Below, piece after piece: positions 1 through 8,525 of a stretch of 32,494 nucleotides of DNA. Position 1 is the first letter of the stretch; each line of letters starts with the position of its first letter. The notes beneath the pieces are model-generated. The model saw only the letters and a list, made by a program, of their open reading frames with translations, searched no databases and had not been told where the DNA came from. This stretch comes from Salinarimonas sp051117315 (GTDB taxonomy: Bacteria; Pseudomonadota; Alphaproteobacteria; Rhizobiales; Beijerinckiaceae): the NCBI GenBank assembly GCA_051117315.1, contig JBNPEA010000104.1, positions 1 through 32,494 on the forward strand, given 5' to 3'. Position numbers and translations under genes: made by a program.

Positions 1-1199
1 CCGACGTCCACCGTGATCGTCTCCATCCCGGCGAGCAAGAGATAGTACCCTTCGCCCGCGTTGATGATCAAGAGACGCTCGAAGGAGCGGAACGGGCCGG
101 CGAAGGCCACCCAGCCGTCCGCAGGTGCGCTGACGATCTCACCGGGACGTGTCGAAAGTGAGATTCCGCGCGTGCGTCCGCCATAGCCGTCGGGTGCGCC
201 GAATGCGCGCAGCGTCTCCCCCGCGACCGGCCGCGGCAGCAATCCGCGGGCCTCCGCGAAGGGCAGCGCCGGCGCCAGCCGGGCGGGATCGCGGAAGGCC
301 GCCTCCTCGAATCGCGCCCGGGTGCGCGCGACGCGGGCCTGCGTCGCCGCCCGCGCCGCGTCGGCGGCGCCGCGCGCGGAGGCGATCTCGCGTTCCATGC
401 CGGCGATCAAGTCTTCGAGAGTGGCCGCCTGCTCGGCGAGCGTGGCGGCACGCAGGCGCTCGGCCGCGACGTTCTCGCGCGCGGCGGCGAGCCGCGCCTG
501 GCGGGCCTCGACCAGCGCGGCGAGGCGCGTGCGCTCGTGGGCGAGCGCCTCGAGCTCGGCGGCGAGGGTGGCGCGGTCGGTGGCGATCGCCTCGCGCAGG
601 CGCACCAGCTCCTCGAGGTCGGCGGCGAGCGCCTCGGTCTCGGCGCGCAGCTCGGGCACGACGGAGCCCAGCAGCATCGAGGTGCGCACGGCGGCGAGGA
701 TGTCCTCGGGACGCACCAGCACCGCGGGCGGCGGGCGCCGGCCCATGCGCTGGAGCGCGGCGAGCACCTCGACGATGACGTCGCGCCGGCTCTCGAGCGA
801 GCGGCGGATCGCCGCCTCGGAGCCCAGGAGCACGGTCAGGCGCTCCTCGAGCTCGCCCGCCCCGGCTTCGAGGCCGCGAATGCGGGCCGTGGTGTCGATC
901 AGCGCCTGCGCCAGCCGGGCGCGATCGGCGCCGAGGCGCGCGATCTCGTCCTCCAGCGCCCGGCGCTCGGAGGCCGCGCTGTCGAGCGCCGAGCGCAGCG
1001 CCTCGAGCTCGGCCGCACGGGCGTCGCGCTGCGCCTGCGTGCGCGCCGCCTCGTTCTCGAGCGCCGAGGGATCGACGGCGGGCGCCGTCTCCGGCGCCTG
1101 CGCATGCGCGGGTCCCGTACCGAGCCCGGCTCCCGCCGCGAGCAGGAGCCCGGCAGCGAGCGCGCGCGCGGGGCGCCGGAGCGTCCGGCGGCTCGTCAT
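1..1199 (-). CDS. envC: EnvC-like murein hydrolase activator (partial, C-terminus cut by window edge)
   Basis: An exported coiled-coil protein that probably activates periplasmic amidases during septum splitting. The start is an ATG at 1199; a signal peptide (Arg-rich start, LAAG-type core, cut near AHAQA) spans about residues 1-32. A long Ala/Glu/Arg-rich coiled coil follows to about residue 290. The C-terminal part resembles a LytM/M23 fold, with the stretch GYGGRTRGISLS and then SAPADGWVAFAG. The usual M23 zinc ligands (H in RxHxGID and its D) are replaced by T and S, which fits the degenerate, non-catalytic EnvC type. The frame runs off the left edge after about 399 codons, so the last residues are missing. 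It lies 22 bp downstream of rlmH on the same strand; the order rsfS-rlmH-envC is common in alphaproteobacteria. The family call is by architecture and context. Confidence 0.82.
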   Translation of the reverse strand, partial: MTSRRTLRRPARALAAGLLLAAGAGLGTGPAHAQAPETAPAVDPSALENEAARTQAQRDARAAELEALRSALDSAASERRALEDEIARLGADRARLAQALIDTTARIRGLEAGAGELEERLTVLLGSEAAIRRSLESRRDVIVEVLAALQRMGRRPPPAVLVRPEDILAAVRTSMLLGSVVPELRAETEALAADLEELVRLREAIATDRATLAAELEALAHERTRLAALVEARQARLAAARENVAAERLRAATLAEQAATLEDLIAGMEREIASARGAADAARAATQARVARTRARFEEAAFRDPARLAPALPFAEARGLLPRPVAGETLRAFGAPDGYGGRTRGISLSTRPGEIVSAPADGWVAFAGPFRSFERLLIINAGEGYYLLLAGMETITVDV

Positions 1200-1221
1200 G
1201 GCGTGGGCTCGCGCGTCGTTG

Positions 1222-1710
1222 TCATGGGTCGCCGCCGCGATGATAGGGGTGGCCGGAGAGTATGGTCAGCGCGCGGTAGACCTGCTCGGCGACGAGGCCG
1301 CGCACGATCTGATGCGGGATGGTCAACCCGCCGAACGAGAGCACGAGGTCCGCCCGCGCGCGGATCGCCTCGTCGAGCCCGTCCGGACCGCCGACGACGA
1401 AGGTCGCCGCCGGGCGCCCCGCGTCACGCCAGCCGCCGAGCCGCCCGGCGAAGGCCGGGCTGTCGAGCGCCCGGCCGCGCTCGTCGAGCACGACGAGCGC
1501 GCCGTCCGGCACCCGCGCGGCGATCGCCGCCGCCTCCTCGGCGCGGCGATCGGCATCCCGCCTCGCACGCGATTCGGGGATCTCCACCACGTCCGGCCCC
1601 GCGAGGCCGAGCGGGCGGGCGAGCGCGCGGGCGCGCTCGAGATAGCGATCGGCGAGCGCGCGCTCGGGGCCGGCCTTGAGACGGCCGATCGCGACGAGCG
1701 CGAGCCGCAC
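1222..1710 (-). CDS. rlmH: 23S rRNA (pseudouridine1915-N3)-methyltransferase RlmH
   Basis: SPOUT-class methyltransferase that methylates N3 of pseudouridine 1915 in helix 69 of 23S rRNA, using SAM. The 162-residue length is normal for the family. The N-terminus MRLALVAIGRLKAGPE matches the family start. The SAM-binding knot region is visible as FVVGGPDGL (about 105-113) and LSFGGLTIPHQ (about 123-133). The C-terminus has the diagnostic EQVYRALTILSGHPYHR. Translation starts at GTG (1710), only 6 bp after the rsfS stop, so the two are probably co-transcribed and perhaps translationally coupled; no strong Shine-Dalgarno is seen. The identification is secure. Confidence 0.96.
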   Translation of the reverse strand: MRLALVAIGRLKAGPERALADRYLERARALARPLGLAGPDVVEIPESRARRDADRRAEEAAAIAARVPDGALVVLDERGRALDSPAFAGRLGGWRDAGRPAATFVVGGPDGLDEAIRARADLVLSFGGLTIPHQIVRGLVAEQVYRALTILSGHPYHRGGDP

Positions 1711-1716
1711 TTGCCG

Positions 1717-2136
1717 TCAGCCGTCGATGCGCTCGGCCGGCCGATCCGCGCCCCACATCTTCTCGAGATTGTAGAAGGAGCGGACCTCGGGGCGGAACAC
1801 GTGCACGATCACGTCGCCGGCGTCGATCAGCACCCAGTCGCAGGCGGGCATGCCCTCGACACGTGGCGTGCCGTGGCCGTTGTCCTTGAGCGTCTGGATG
1901 ATGCGGTCGGCGATCGCGTTCACGTGACGATCCGAGCGACCGGTGGCCACCAGCATCGTATCGGCCACCGACGTCTTGCCGACGAGATCGATCTCGACGA
2001 CCTCCTCGGCCTTCATGTCGTCGAGGCACGTGCGGGCCACGGACAGAATTTCCCCGTCGACCGAGGCCCCAGCCTCGTGACGGGCGGGAAGCGGCGCGGT
2101 TTCCGCTTCGCGCGGAGACACTTGAGCCAGCGTCAT
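1717..2136 (-). CDS. rsfS: Ribosomal silencing factor RsfS (DUF143/Iojap family)
   Basis: Binds ribosomal protein uL14 and blocks joining of the 30S and 50S subunits, lowering translation in starvation. The Iojap core is clear: DDMKAEEVVEIDLVGK, then SVADTMLVATGRSDRH, then VEGMPACDWVLIDAGDVIVHVF and RSFYNLEKMW near the end. The ATG at 2136 is preferred because AGAGGA lies just upstream; a longer in-frame start at 2178 would add 14 basic residues and looks unlikely. From 2136 the protein has 139 residues, with a non-conserved N-terminal tail of about 25. It heads the rsfS-rlmH-envC cluster and diverges from rpsT. Confidence 0.94.
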   Translation of the reverse strand: MTLAQVSPREAETAPLPARHEAGASVDGEILSVARTCLDDMKAEEVVEIDLVGKTSVADTMLVATGRSDRHVNAIADRIIQTLKDNGHGTPRVEGMPACDWVLIDAGDVIVHVFRPEVRSFYNLEKMWGADRPAERIDG

Positions 2137-2318
2137 GTCCTCTCTGCGTTTGCGACGGCAGGAATTGCCGCCTCCCACAAGATGCGCTCCCGGGCTCGGA
2201 ATTTCAACGCCGATCTCGCCGCAGCCGCCGGGCCCCGCGCAGGCCGCATATATAAGGAGTCCGGAGGCGCTCGCGGAACGCCGCTCCGGCCGGCTCCGGG
2301 CGCGGCCGCGATGGGGCG

Positions 2319-2347
2319 TTGACGCGGGCCACGCGCGAGACTATACA
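2319..2347 (+). promoter_or_regulatory. Sigma70-type promoter for rpsT
   Basis: TTGACG at 2319-2324 and TATACA at 2342-2347 are separated by exactly 17 bp, a near-ideal housekeeping promoter. Transcription would start near 2354 and give rpsT a leader of about 120 nt. No other gene lies between it and rpsT. Confidence 0.62.
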
Positions 2348-2476
2348 CCCGGCTTCACGGGCGCGTGCCGGTTCCGCGGCAGGCGGCCCATGGGTTCCTG
2401 AGACATCAGCCGATCCCCGCTGCGTGGGCCGACATGGCCTCGCCGGGCGGCGCATACGAACGGGGTTCTACAAGCC

Positions 2477-2755
2477 ATGGCCAATACGCCCTCGGCCAAG
2501 AAGATGACGCGCAAGATCGCTCGTCGCACGGCGGTCAATCGCATGCGTCGCTCGCGCATGCGCACCTTCATCCGCAAGGTCGAGGAGGCCCTCGGCGCCG
2601 GTGACGCCGCCAGCGCGCGCACCGCGTTCGCCGCGGCGGAGCCGATCATCATGCGCACCGCCCAGAAGGGCGTGACGCACAAGAACACCGCCGCCCGCAA
2701 GGTGTCGCGCCTCGCCAAGCGCGTGAAGGCGCTGGAAGCCGGCGCGAGCGCCTGA
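2477..2755 (+). CDS. rpsT: 30S ribosomal protein S20
   Basis: Small-subunit protein that binds 16S rRNA early in 30S assembly. The 92-residue, Arg/Lys/Ala-rich helical sequence starts MANTPSAKKMTRKIARR and contains the family stretch THKNTAARKVSRLAKRV near the end, with normal length. The ATG at 2477 has no clear Shine-Dalgarno just upstream, which is also known for rpsT elsewhere, where S20 represses its own translation; that autoregulation applies here only by analogy. It stands alone between its own promoter and a terminator hairpin, directly upstream of the dnaA region as in many alphaproteobacteria. Confidence 0.97.
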   Translation: MANTPSAKKMTRKIARRTAVNRMRRSRMRTFIRKVEEALGAGDAASARTAFAAAEPIIMRTAQKGVTHKNTAARKVSRLAKRVKALEAGASA

Positions 2756-2821
2756 GCCGCGCGTCCGGCCGCCGGCCCACGCCGCGGCCGGCCTGCCCGT
2801 CCCATCGCGACGACTGCCCGA

Positions 2822-2845
2822 AAGCCCGGCCCTCGCGCCGGGCTT
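2822..2845 (+). terminator. Hairpin terminator after rpsT
   Basis: A perfect 9-bp stem, AAGCCCGGC pairing with GCCGGGCTT, with a 6-nt loop lies 66 bp after the rpsT stop. It is followed by a short CGCCTTT stretch rather than a long T-run. It fits a transcription terminator for rpsT. Confidence 0.6.
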
Positions 2846-2849
2846 CGCC

Positions 2850-3613
2850 TTTGCATGCGCCCGTCGACGGCTCCTGGTGATCGCTTAGCGAGTCTTCGTA
2901 CGACGCTGAAGACGTCCGGACACGCCGCATGCGCGAATGCACGGGGCGTTGCAGTTCATCTAACGTTCTGCTTGACTCCGATCTGCGAATTCCGGGTGGA
3001 AACCTTGGATCTGCATCGACCGAGCGCGCAGATAAACGCATTGGACGTCAATATCTTAGGGGGCAAAGGACGAGGGGGCCCGGAATCGTGGCGACCTCGG
3101 GACGCGATCGAGATGCCGATACAACGCGCGAAGAAACCCGGCTATGTCGGCTACCCACTCGCTCAACGTCAACAAAAGGTAAAGGCGAACAGCGACTTAT
3201 CCTCCGTCTTCCGAAGCTCGGCCGCCGCTTGACGACGCTGCGGCTCCTCATGGCGATTCCTTTCTGTTGCGCGCCTCGGGTGGGCTGTGTAAGGTCTGAG
3301 GACTTCGGGGGCTCCTCGAAGTAACTCTTCAGAAATCCTTGGTTCAGCCTCAGGAGCGGGGGGTCTCGCGGTGTCTATCGTCGGCAAAAATATGAACAAG
3401 CGCCTGATGATGACGCTCGGCGAGATCTCGAACTACGCCCTGTAGCACCAACTGGGCAACAGCGCACATTGCGAAGACTTGCAGGTGCCTCGGATTTATT
3501 CGAGGCAGCACGGCGGCTTTCCGTCGTGCGAGGGTGAGATCATTGGACGGGGCGGGCGAGGTCGACTTGCGGCGGCGGTCGACGTGCCTAAGGCACGAAG
3601 AAGGAGGGCTGAG
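2850..3613. other. Long gene-free, lower-GC stretch upstream of dnaA
   Basis: About 760 bp with no supported gene. From about 2880 to 3480 the base composition is close to 50-55% GC, against about 70% around it. Short open frames exist on both strands but none has a good ribosome site or recognisable family. I looked for DnaA boxes (TTATNCACA) and found only poor matches, for example TTATCCTCC near 3197. A small hairpin (3508-3516 pairing with 3521-3529) lies in the dnaA leader. It may hold the dnaA promoter, a degraded gene or an untranslated RNA; nothing more can be said from sequence alone. Confidence 0.5.
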
Positions 3614-5212
3614 ATGTTCCATGGGGGCGAGGAGCGTGCGAAGGCACTCGCGGCGGCGATCGACGGAGAGCCCGGTGGGCGGACGTCGTCCGTCGCCGGC
3701 GGGGCGTCGATGGAGACGCCCGCGCACGCGCACGGCCGCGCCTCCGGCGAGACGTCCGCACGCGTCCCGAGCGATCCGCCTCCGCGCGTCGGCAGCGAGG
3801 CCTGGGGCCGCGTCCGGCGGCGCCTGCGCGCCGAGCTCGGCGAGGACGTCTTCACCTCCTGGTTCGCCCGCCTCGAGCTCGAGACCCTGTGCGACGGCTG
3901 CGCCCGGCTGACCGTCCCCACGCGCTTCCTCAAGAGCTGGATCGAGGCGCACTACCTCGATCGCGTTCTCGACGTCTATCGCGCCGAGGAGCCCGAGGTG
4001 GAGCGCATCGCGCTCGCGGTGCGCGGGACGACATCGCGCGACGGGGCGCGTCGGGCCGAGCCGTCCCAGGCCGCGCGGACGGAGGCCGCACCGCGGCGCG
4101 AGGCGCCGGCCGCCGCGCCCGCCCCGGCGTCCGCGTCCGCGCCGAAGGCGGCGATGCCGATGCCCGAGAGCGACATCGCCGGCGCCCCGCTCGACCCGCG
4201 CCTGACCTTCGACAGCTTCGTCGTCGGCCGCTCGAACGCGCTCGCACACGCCGCCGGCGACCGCGTCGCGCGCCACGACGGCCCGGCCCTCTACAACCCG
4301 CTCTACCTCCATGCGGGCGTCGGCCTCGGCAAGACGCACCTGCTCCACGCCGTCGGTCACGGCGCCCGCGCCCACGGCAAGCGGGTGATCTACCTCACGG
4401 CGGACCGCTTCATGTACGGCTTCGTCTCGGCCCTGAAGGCGCAGACCTCGCTCGCCTTCAAGGAGAAGCTGCGCGGCATCGACCTCCTGATCATCGACGA
4501 CGTGCAGTTCATCCAGGGCCGCACCATCCAGCAGGAATTCGGCCACACGCTCAACGCGCTGATCGACGCCGGCCGTCAGGTCGTGATCGCGGCGGACCGC
4601 CCGCCGGGCGATCTCGAGAGCCTCGACGAGCGCGCCCGCTCGCGGCTGGCCGGCGGGCTCGTGGTCGAGGTCGGCAACCTCGACGAGGACCTGCGCCACG
4701 CCATCCTCGGCGCGCGCATCGCCGCCGTGCGCAAGGCGCATACCACCTTCGACGTCGCTCCCGACGTGATCGCCTGGGTCTCCCGGCAGATCACCACCAA
4801 CGGCCGCGATCTCGAGGGCGCGGTGAACCGGCTCCTCGCCCATGCCACCCTCACCGGCACCGCCGTGACGCTCGAGACCGCCGAGACCGCGATCCGCGAT
4901 CTCGTCAAGAACCGCGAGCCCAAGCGCGTCAAGATCGAGGAGATCCAGAAGCTCGTCGCCTCGCGCTACAACGTCTCGCGCTCCGACATCCTCTCCGAGC
5001 GCCGCACCGCGGCGGTGGTCCGGCCGCGCCAGATCGCCATGTACCTGTCGAAGACGCTGACCCTGCGCTCGCTGCCCGAGATCGGCCGGCGCTTCGGCGG
5101 GCGCGATCACACGACGGTGCTCCACGCCGTACGCAAGATCGAGAAGGCCATCGGCGAGGACACGACGCTCGGCGAGGAGGTCGAGCTGCTCAAGCGCATG
5201 CTGCAGGAGTGA
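3614..5212 (+). CDS. dnaA: Chromosomal replication initiator protein DnaA
   Basis: AAA+ ATPase that binds DnaA boxes at oriC and opens the duplex. The ATG at 3614 is chosen because AAGGAGG ends 6 bp upstream, giving 532 residues; an upstream in-frame start at 3479 would add 45 non-conserved residues. A poorly conserved tail of about 55 residues precedes domain I, which includes EDVFTSWF and RFLKSWIE. An Ala/Pro-rich linker with many R and A follows. Domain III has Walker A GVGLGKTH (K near 240) and Walker B LLIIDDVQF (D295-D296). Domain IV has the DnaA-box signature GGRDHTTVLHA (R497-D498-H499). The 3' end faces the kynureninase-like gene, with a hairpin between. The long N-terminal tail is the only unusual feature. 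Confidence 0.98.
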   Translation: MFHGGEERAKALAAAIDGEPGGRTSSVAGGASMETPAHAHGRASGETSARVPSDPPPRVGSEAWGRVRRRLRAELGEDVFTSWFARLELETLCDGCARLTVPTRFLKSWIEAHYLDRVLDVYRAEEPEVERIALAVRGTTSRDGARRAEPSQAARTEAAPRREAPAAAPAPASASAPKAAMPMPESDIAGAPLDPRLTFDSFVVGRSNALAHAAGDRVARHDGPALYNPLYLHAGVGLGKTHLLHAVGHGARAHGKRVIYLTADRFMYGFVSALKAQTSLAFKEKLRGIDLLIIDDVQFIQGRTIQQEFGHTLNALIDAGRQVVIAADRPPGDLESLDERARSRLAGGLVVEVGNLDEDLRHAILGARIAAVRKAHTTFDVAPDVIAWVSRQITTNGRDLEGAVNRLLAHATLTGTAVTLETAETAIRDLVKNREPKRVKIEEIQKLVASRYNVSRSDILSERRTAAVVRPRQIAMYLSKTLTLRSLPEIGRRFGGRDHTTVLHAVRKIEKAIGEDTTLGEEVELLKRMLQE

Positions 5213-5217
5213 GCGCG

Positions 5218-5235
5218 GGGGGCCGCCTGGCCCCC
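5218..5235. terminator. Hairpin between convergent dnaA and kynureninase-like gene
   Basis: GGGGGCC and GGCCCCC form a perfect 7-bp stem with a 4-nt GCCT loop, 5 bp after the dnaA stop and 26 bp from the end of the opposing gene. It is a plausible bidirectional terminator, though there is no T-run. Confidence 0.5.
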
Positions 5236-5261
5236 TCGCCCTTCACTGCCTCGCCCTCGCC

Positions 5262-6431
5262 TCAGCCGATGGCGGCGGCCACCCGCCGCGCCGCCTCCGT
5301 AATGTCCTCGCGCGCGTGATAGAGCCCGAAGCCGAAGCGCAGCACGTCGGCGCGCACGTCGGTGACGATCTCGGCCGCCGTCAGCCGATCGTGCAGCGCC
5401 GCCGCGTCCGGCCGGCGGAACGCGAGGAAATTGGCGCGCCGGGGCGCGTCGAGCCCGATCACCAGATCCGTCCGCGACAGCCCGGCGCCCTGCGCCTCGA
5501 GCGCCTCGACGAAGGCGTGCTGGCAGGCGTGGGCGTGGGCGTGCGCCTGCGCGGCGCCGATGCCGAGCCCGTCGAGCCAGCGCATCACGGCGTTGAAGCG
5601 ATAGAGGGCGGTGGGGTCGAAGGTCGCGCCCATGAAGCGGAAGCCGTCGCGCGCATAGGCGACCTCCCCCGCCTGCCGCGCCGCGAGCGCGCCGAAGGCG
5701 GCGTACCAGCCCGTGGCCCGCGGGCGCTCGCCGTAGCCCGGCGGGCAATGCATGAAGGCGGCGCCCTCCCCGCTCATCACGTACTTGTAGCCCCCCGACA
5801 TGTAGAAGACGCGGTCCGCGAGCCGCGAGAGGTCCGTCGGCAGCGCCAGGAAGCCGTGATAGCCGTCGATCACGACGAAGGTCTCGTCGTCCGGCACGGC
5901 GGCGACGAGCCGCTCCGGCTCGGCCACCACGTAGCCGGACCCGAACAGGACCTGGCTGAACAGGACGACGTCCCACCCGCCCCGGGCGGCCTCCTCGGCG
6001 AAGCGCGCCTCGAAGGTGGCGAAGGGCTCGACCGGGACGGTGACGAGATCGATCAGCCCGTCCTCCGCGAGGCGCCGGGAGAGGCGGGTGAAGGAGTGGA
6101 ACTCGCCGTCGGTCGCCAGCACACGGACCGGGCGCTGCGTCGGCATGCAGGAGAACAGCCGCAGCCACAGCTCGAACGTGTTCTGGGCAAAGACGACGGT
6201 GCTCGCGTCCGGCAGGCCGAGCACGCCCGCGACGTGGCCCTGCGCCTCCGGCCAGATCCGGCCGAGCACGCGCTCCCATTTGCGGTCGGCGAGGCGCGCC
6301 GCATCGTCCCAAGCCTCCTCCTGCGCCGCGCGCGTGACGTCCGGCCAGGCGTGATGGCTGTGTGCCGCGAGGTGCAGGCGGCCGGGCGCGGCGTCGCGGG
6401 TGCGGGAGAAGTGGGCGCGCAGATCGAGCAT
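5262..6431 (-). CDS. Kynureninase-like PLP-dependent enzyme (aminotransferase class V fold)
   Basis: Probably cleaves L-kynurenine to anthranilate and alanine, or does a closely related PLP reaction. From the ATG at 6431 it has 389 residues. Visible elements are TVVFAQNTFELWLRLFS (substrate/PLP phosphate region, about 78-94), VVIDGYHGF with the PLP-ring Asp189, and MSGGYKYVMSGEG with the probable Schiff-base Lys216. The GYKY...GEG pattern matches the SYKY..GPG motif of kynureninases better than that of cysteine desulfurases. It is divergent from tryptophan 2,3-dioxygenase with 89 bp between the starts, which supports a tryptophan-degradation role. No kynurenine formamidase is in the window. 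A longer in-frame start exists at 6491 but would run into the promoter region. Confidence 0.75.
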   Translation of the reverse strand: MLDLRAHFSRTRDAAPGRLHLAAHSHHAWPDVTRAAQEEAWDDAARLADRKWERVLGRIWPEAQGHVAGVLGLPDASTVVFAQNTFELWLRLFSCMPTQRPVRVLATDGEFHSFTRLSRRLAEDGLIDLVTVPVEPFATFEARFAEEAARGGWDVVLFSQVLFGSGYVVAEPERLVAAVPDDETFVVIDGYHGFLALPTDLSRLADRVFYMSGGYKYVMSGEGAAFMHCPPGYGERPRATGWYAAFGALAARQAGEVAYARDGFRFMGATFDPTALYRFNAVMRWLDGLGIGAAQAHAHAHACQHAFVEALEAQGAGLSRTDLVIGLDAPRRANFLAFRRPDAAALHDRLTAAEIVTDVRADVLRFGFGLYHAREDITEAARRVAAAIG

Positions 6432-6485
6432 GGGGCGTTTCTTTCCTCTTGGCCTCACGCGGAGCTTGTGCCGCCGGGCGGGATA

Positions 6486-6498
6486 TTTCAAGTTTCAA
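6486..6498. promoter_or_regulatory. Direct repeat TTTCAA-G-TTTCAA in divergent kyn promoter region
   Basis: Two TTTCAA hexamers at 6486-6491 and 6493-6498 lie 22 bp before the kynA start, in the only A/T-rich part of the intergenic region. They could be a regulator half-site pair for the divergent genes. No regulator gene is adjacent, so this is a weak call. Confidence 0.3.
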
Positions 6499-6520
6499 CC
6501 ATTCAGCGGAGGGTCCCGCC

Positions 6521-7339
6521 ATGGCGGACGACGGCGTCAAGACCGATTTCTCGAAGGACATGTCCTACGGCGACTATCTGGGGCTCGACACGCTGCTCGC
6601 CGCGCAGCACCCCCTCTCGACCGAGCACGACGAGCCGCTCTTCATCGCCATCCACCAGGTGCAGGAATTGTGGATGAAGCTCTTCATCCACGAGCTCGAC
6701 GCCGCGATGACGGCCGTGCGTGCCGACCGGCCGCGACCGGCCTTCAAGGCGCTGGCGCGCTGCGGGCGCATCCAGGAGCAGCTGGTGAGCGCCTGGGACG
6801 TACTCGCGACCATGACGCCGGCGGACTACCTCGCCTTCCGCGAGCGGCTCGGCGCCTCGTCGGGCTTCCAGTCCTTCCAGTACCGCATGATCGAGTTCAA
6901 GCTCGGCGCCAAGAACGCCGGCATGCTCAAGCCGCACGCGCACGCCCCCGCCCGCCACGCGCCGCTCGTCGCCGCCTACGAGGCGCCCTCGATCTACGAC
7001 GAGGCGATCCGCCTCCTCGCCCGCCGCGGCCTGCCGGTGCCCGCGCATCAGCTCGAGCGCGACGTACGCGAGCCCCACGCCTACGACCCGGCGCTCGAGA
7101 CCGTGTGGGAGATGGTCTACCGCCGCTCCGAGGAGCACTTCGACCTCTACGAGCTGGCCGAGGAGCTCGTCGACCTCGAGGACCTGATGCGCCAGTGGCG
7201 CTTCCGCCACGTGACGACGGTCGAGCGCATCATCGGCTTTCGCCGCGGCACCGGCGGCTCGGCAGGGGTGTCGTACCTCAAGGGCGTGCTGGAGAAGCCG
7301 TTCTTTCCGGAATTGTGGCAGCTGCGGACGAAGCTGTAA
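6521..7339 (+). CDS. kynA: Tryptophan 2,3-dioxygenase
   Basis: Haem enzyme that opens the indole ring of L-tryptophan with O2 to give N-formylkynurenine, the first step of the kynurenine route. The ATG at 6521 follows GGAGGG with good spacing and gives 272 residues, normal for bacterial TDO. The substrate-side motif FIAIHQVQELWMKL contains His45. The C-terminal motif FRHVTTVERIIGFRRGTGG contains the expected proximal haem ligand His230, followed by SAGVSYLKGVL. SSGFQSFQYRMIEF (about 113-126) is also characteristic. Its neighbour on the other strand is a kynureninase-like enzyme, so the two would supply most of a tryptophan-to-anthranilate path. Confidence 0.96.
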   Translation: MADDGVKTDFSKDMSYGDYLGLDTLLAAQHPLSTEHDEPLFIAIHQVQELWMKLFIHELDAAMTAVRADRPRPAFKALARCGRIQEQLVSAWDVLATMTPADYLAFRERLGASSGFQSFQYRMIEFKLGAKNAGMLKPHAHAPARHAPLVAAYEAPSIYDEAIRLLARRGLPVPAHQLERDVREPHAYDPALETVWEMVYRRSEEHFDLYELAEELVDLEDLMRQWRFRHVTTVERIIGFRRGTGGSAGVSYLKGVLEKPFFPELWQLRTKL

Positions 7340-7535
7340 CGCTGGCGGCACAGCGCCCGGGAGATCGTGAACGCGCGAACCGGGCGGACAACGCGTCCAT
7401 CGTCGCCGCGACCCCGCGAGCGGCGAATCGCGCCGCGCACGAGCGGCCGTGCGCGATCGTGTCGCTTCGCCGTGGCGTAGCCGGTGACGCCCTCGTCGAC
7501 GAGCAGGACCGTCGTCGTCCGCGGCGAGCGCCCGC

Positions 7536-8393
7536 TCACCCCCTCGCGGGGGTGCGCGCCACGCTCTGCGCATCGATCGTCTTGCGGTAGATCCGCCACG
7601 TCGCGTGGCCGAGGATCGGCATGACGACGACGAGTCCCACCAGCAGCGGGATCGAGCCCAGCACGAGCAGGCCCGCCACGATCGCCGCCCACAGCGCCAT
7701 GGCCTTCGGGTTGCGGCGCACGGCGGCGAAGGAGGCGGCGAGCGCGACGCCGGCGCCGACGTCGCGGTCGACCAGCATCGGCAGCGAGACCACGCCGATG
7801 GCGAAGGCGAGCGCGGCGAAGACGAAGCCGACTGCGTGGCCGACGAGGATCAGCGCCCAGCCGTTCGGAGTCGTCAGCGCCTCGCCGAGGAAGACGAGCG
7901 GGCCCGCGGGCGCCGGCCCGCCCCAGGTCGCGGCCCAGATCGTCTGCGCGGCGCCGATCCACAGCGCGAACAGCGCGGCGAGCATCACGGCGATGAGCAC
8001 GATCGAGGTCACGCCCGGGCGGCGCAGGGCGTCGAGGCAGGCGATCCAGGTGCAGTCGTCCCCCATCTCGCGGCGGCGGCTCGCCTCGTAGAGCGGGATC
8101 GCCGCCACCGGCCCGACGAGCGCGAAGCCCGCCACGAGCGGGAAGACCAGCGAGAGGCCCGCGTCGGAGAACACGGCGAGGCCGAGCACGAGGCCGAAGA
8201 GCGGGTAGAACAGCGCCAGGAAGAACAGGTGCGAGGGCTTGGCCAGGAAGTCGGCATAGCCCTCCCGAAGCGCCGCGATCACCTCGCCCGTGGACAGGTC
8301 GCGGATCTGCGGGCGGGGCGGGGCGTGGACGGCCGTGGCGGCGGCGGCTCTCGCGGGCGGGTGGGTCGCGGTCGTCGTCTCGGCGTGCGGCAT
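7536..8393 (-). CDS. DUF2189 family integral membrane protein
   Basis: Membrane protein of unknown function. The ATG at 8393 has AGGAGG 5 bp upstream and gives 285 residues. A soluble N-terminus rich in Ala/Pro/Thr (about 1-45) is followed by about five to six hydrophobic segments: LFFLALFYPLFGLVLGLAVF, LVFPLVAGFALVGPVAAI, SIVLIAVMLAALFALWI, ILVGHAVGFVFAALAFAIGV and ALWAAIVAGLLVLGSIPLLV. The early stretch EVIAALREGYADFLAKPSHL and the conserved LYEASRRRE match what I know of DUF2189 proteins. The C-terminus is polar. It stands alone. The 196 bp between it and kynA hold nothing I recognise. Confidence 0.72.
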   Translation of the reverse strand: MPHAETTTATHPPARAAAATAVHAPPRPQIRDLSTGEVIAALREGYADFLAKPSHLFFLALFYPLFGLVLGLAVFSDAGLSLVFPLVAGFALVGPVAAIPLYEASRRREMGDDCTWIACLDALRRPGVTSIVLIAVMLAALFALWIGAAQTIWAATWGGPAPAGPLVFLGEALTTPNGWALILVGHAVGFVFAALAFAIGVVSLPMLVDRDVGAGVALAASFAAVRRNPKAMALWAAIVAGLLVLGSIPLLVGLVVVMPILGHATWRIYRKTIDAQSVARTPARG

Positions 8394-8525
8394 GCGCGCC
8401 TCCTGCGGTTCCGGAACGCCCCCACACCTCGTTCTTCACGCGTTGTTCTACTAGCAGCTAGGGCGCCCCGGAGTTCCGACGACCCCCGCTCGCGATTTCG
8501 TGCGCGCTACCCGTCACCCGGCGCC

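Noticed and set aside
3371..3444. Small GTG-started frame of about 24 codons (VSIVGKNMNKRL...) before dnaA
   Set aside because: No ribosome site, very short, no family; probably chance.
2880..3613. Possible chromosomal origin upstream of dnaA
   Set aside because: Despite lower GC I found no good DnaA boxes or A/T-rich unwinding repeats; skew cannot be judged from one window.
3350..5125. Long open frame (591 codons) on the minus strand opposite dnaA
   Set aside because: It is the antisense shadow of dnaA in high-GC DNA; its sequence is low-complexity and dnaA is certain.
7340..7535. Possible gene between kynA and the DUF2189 gene
   Set aside because: Only antisense or read-through frames without ribosome sites; no family resemblance.
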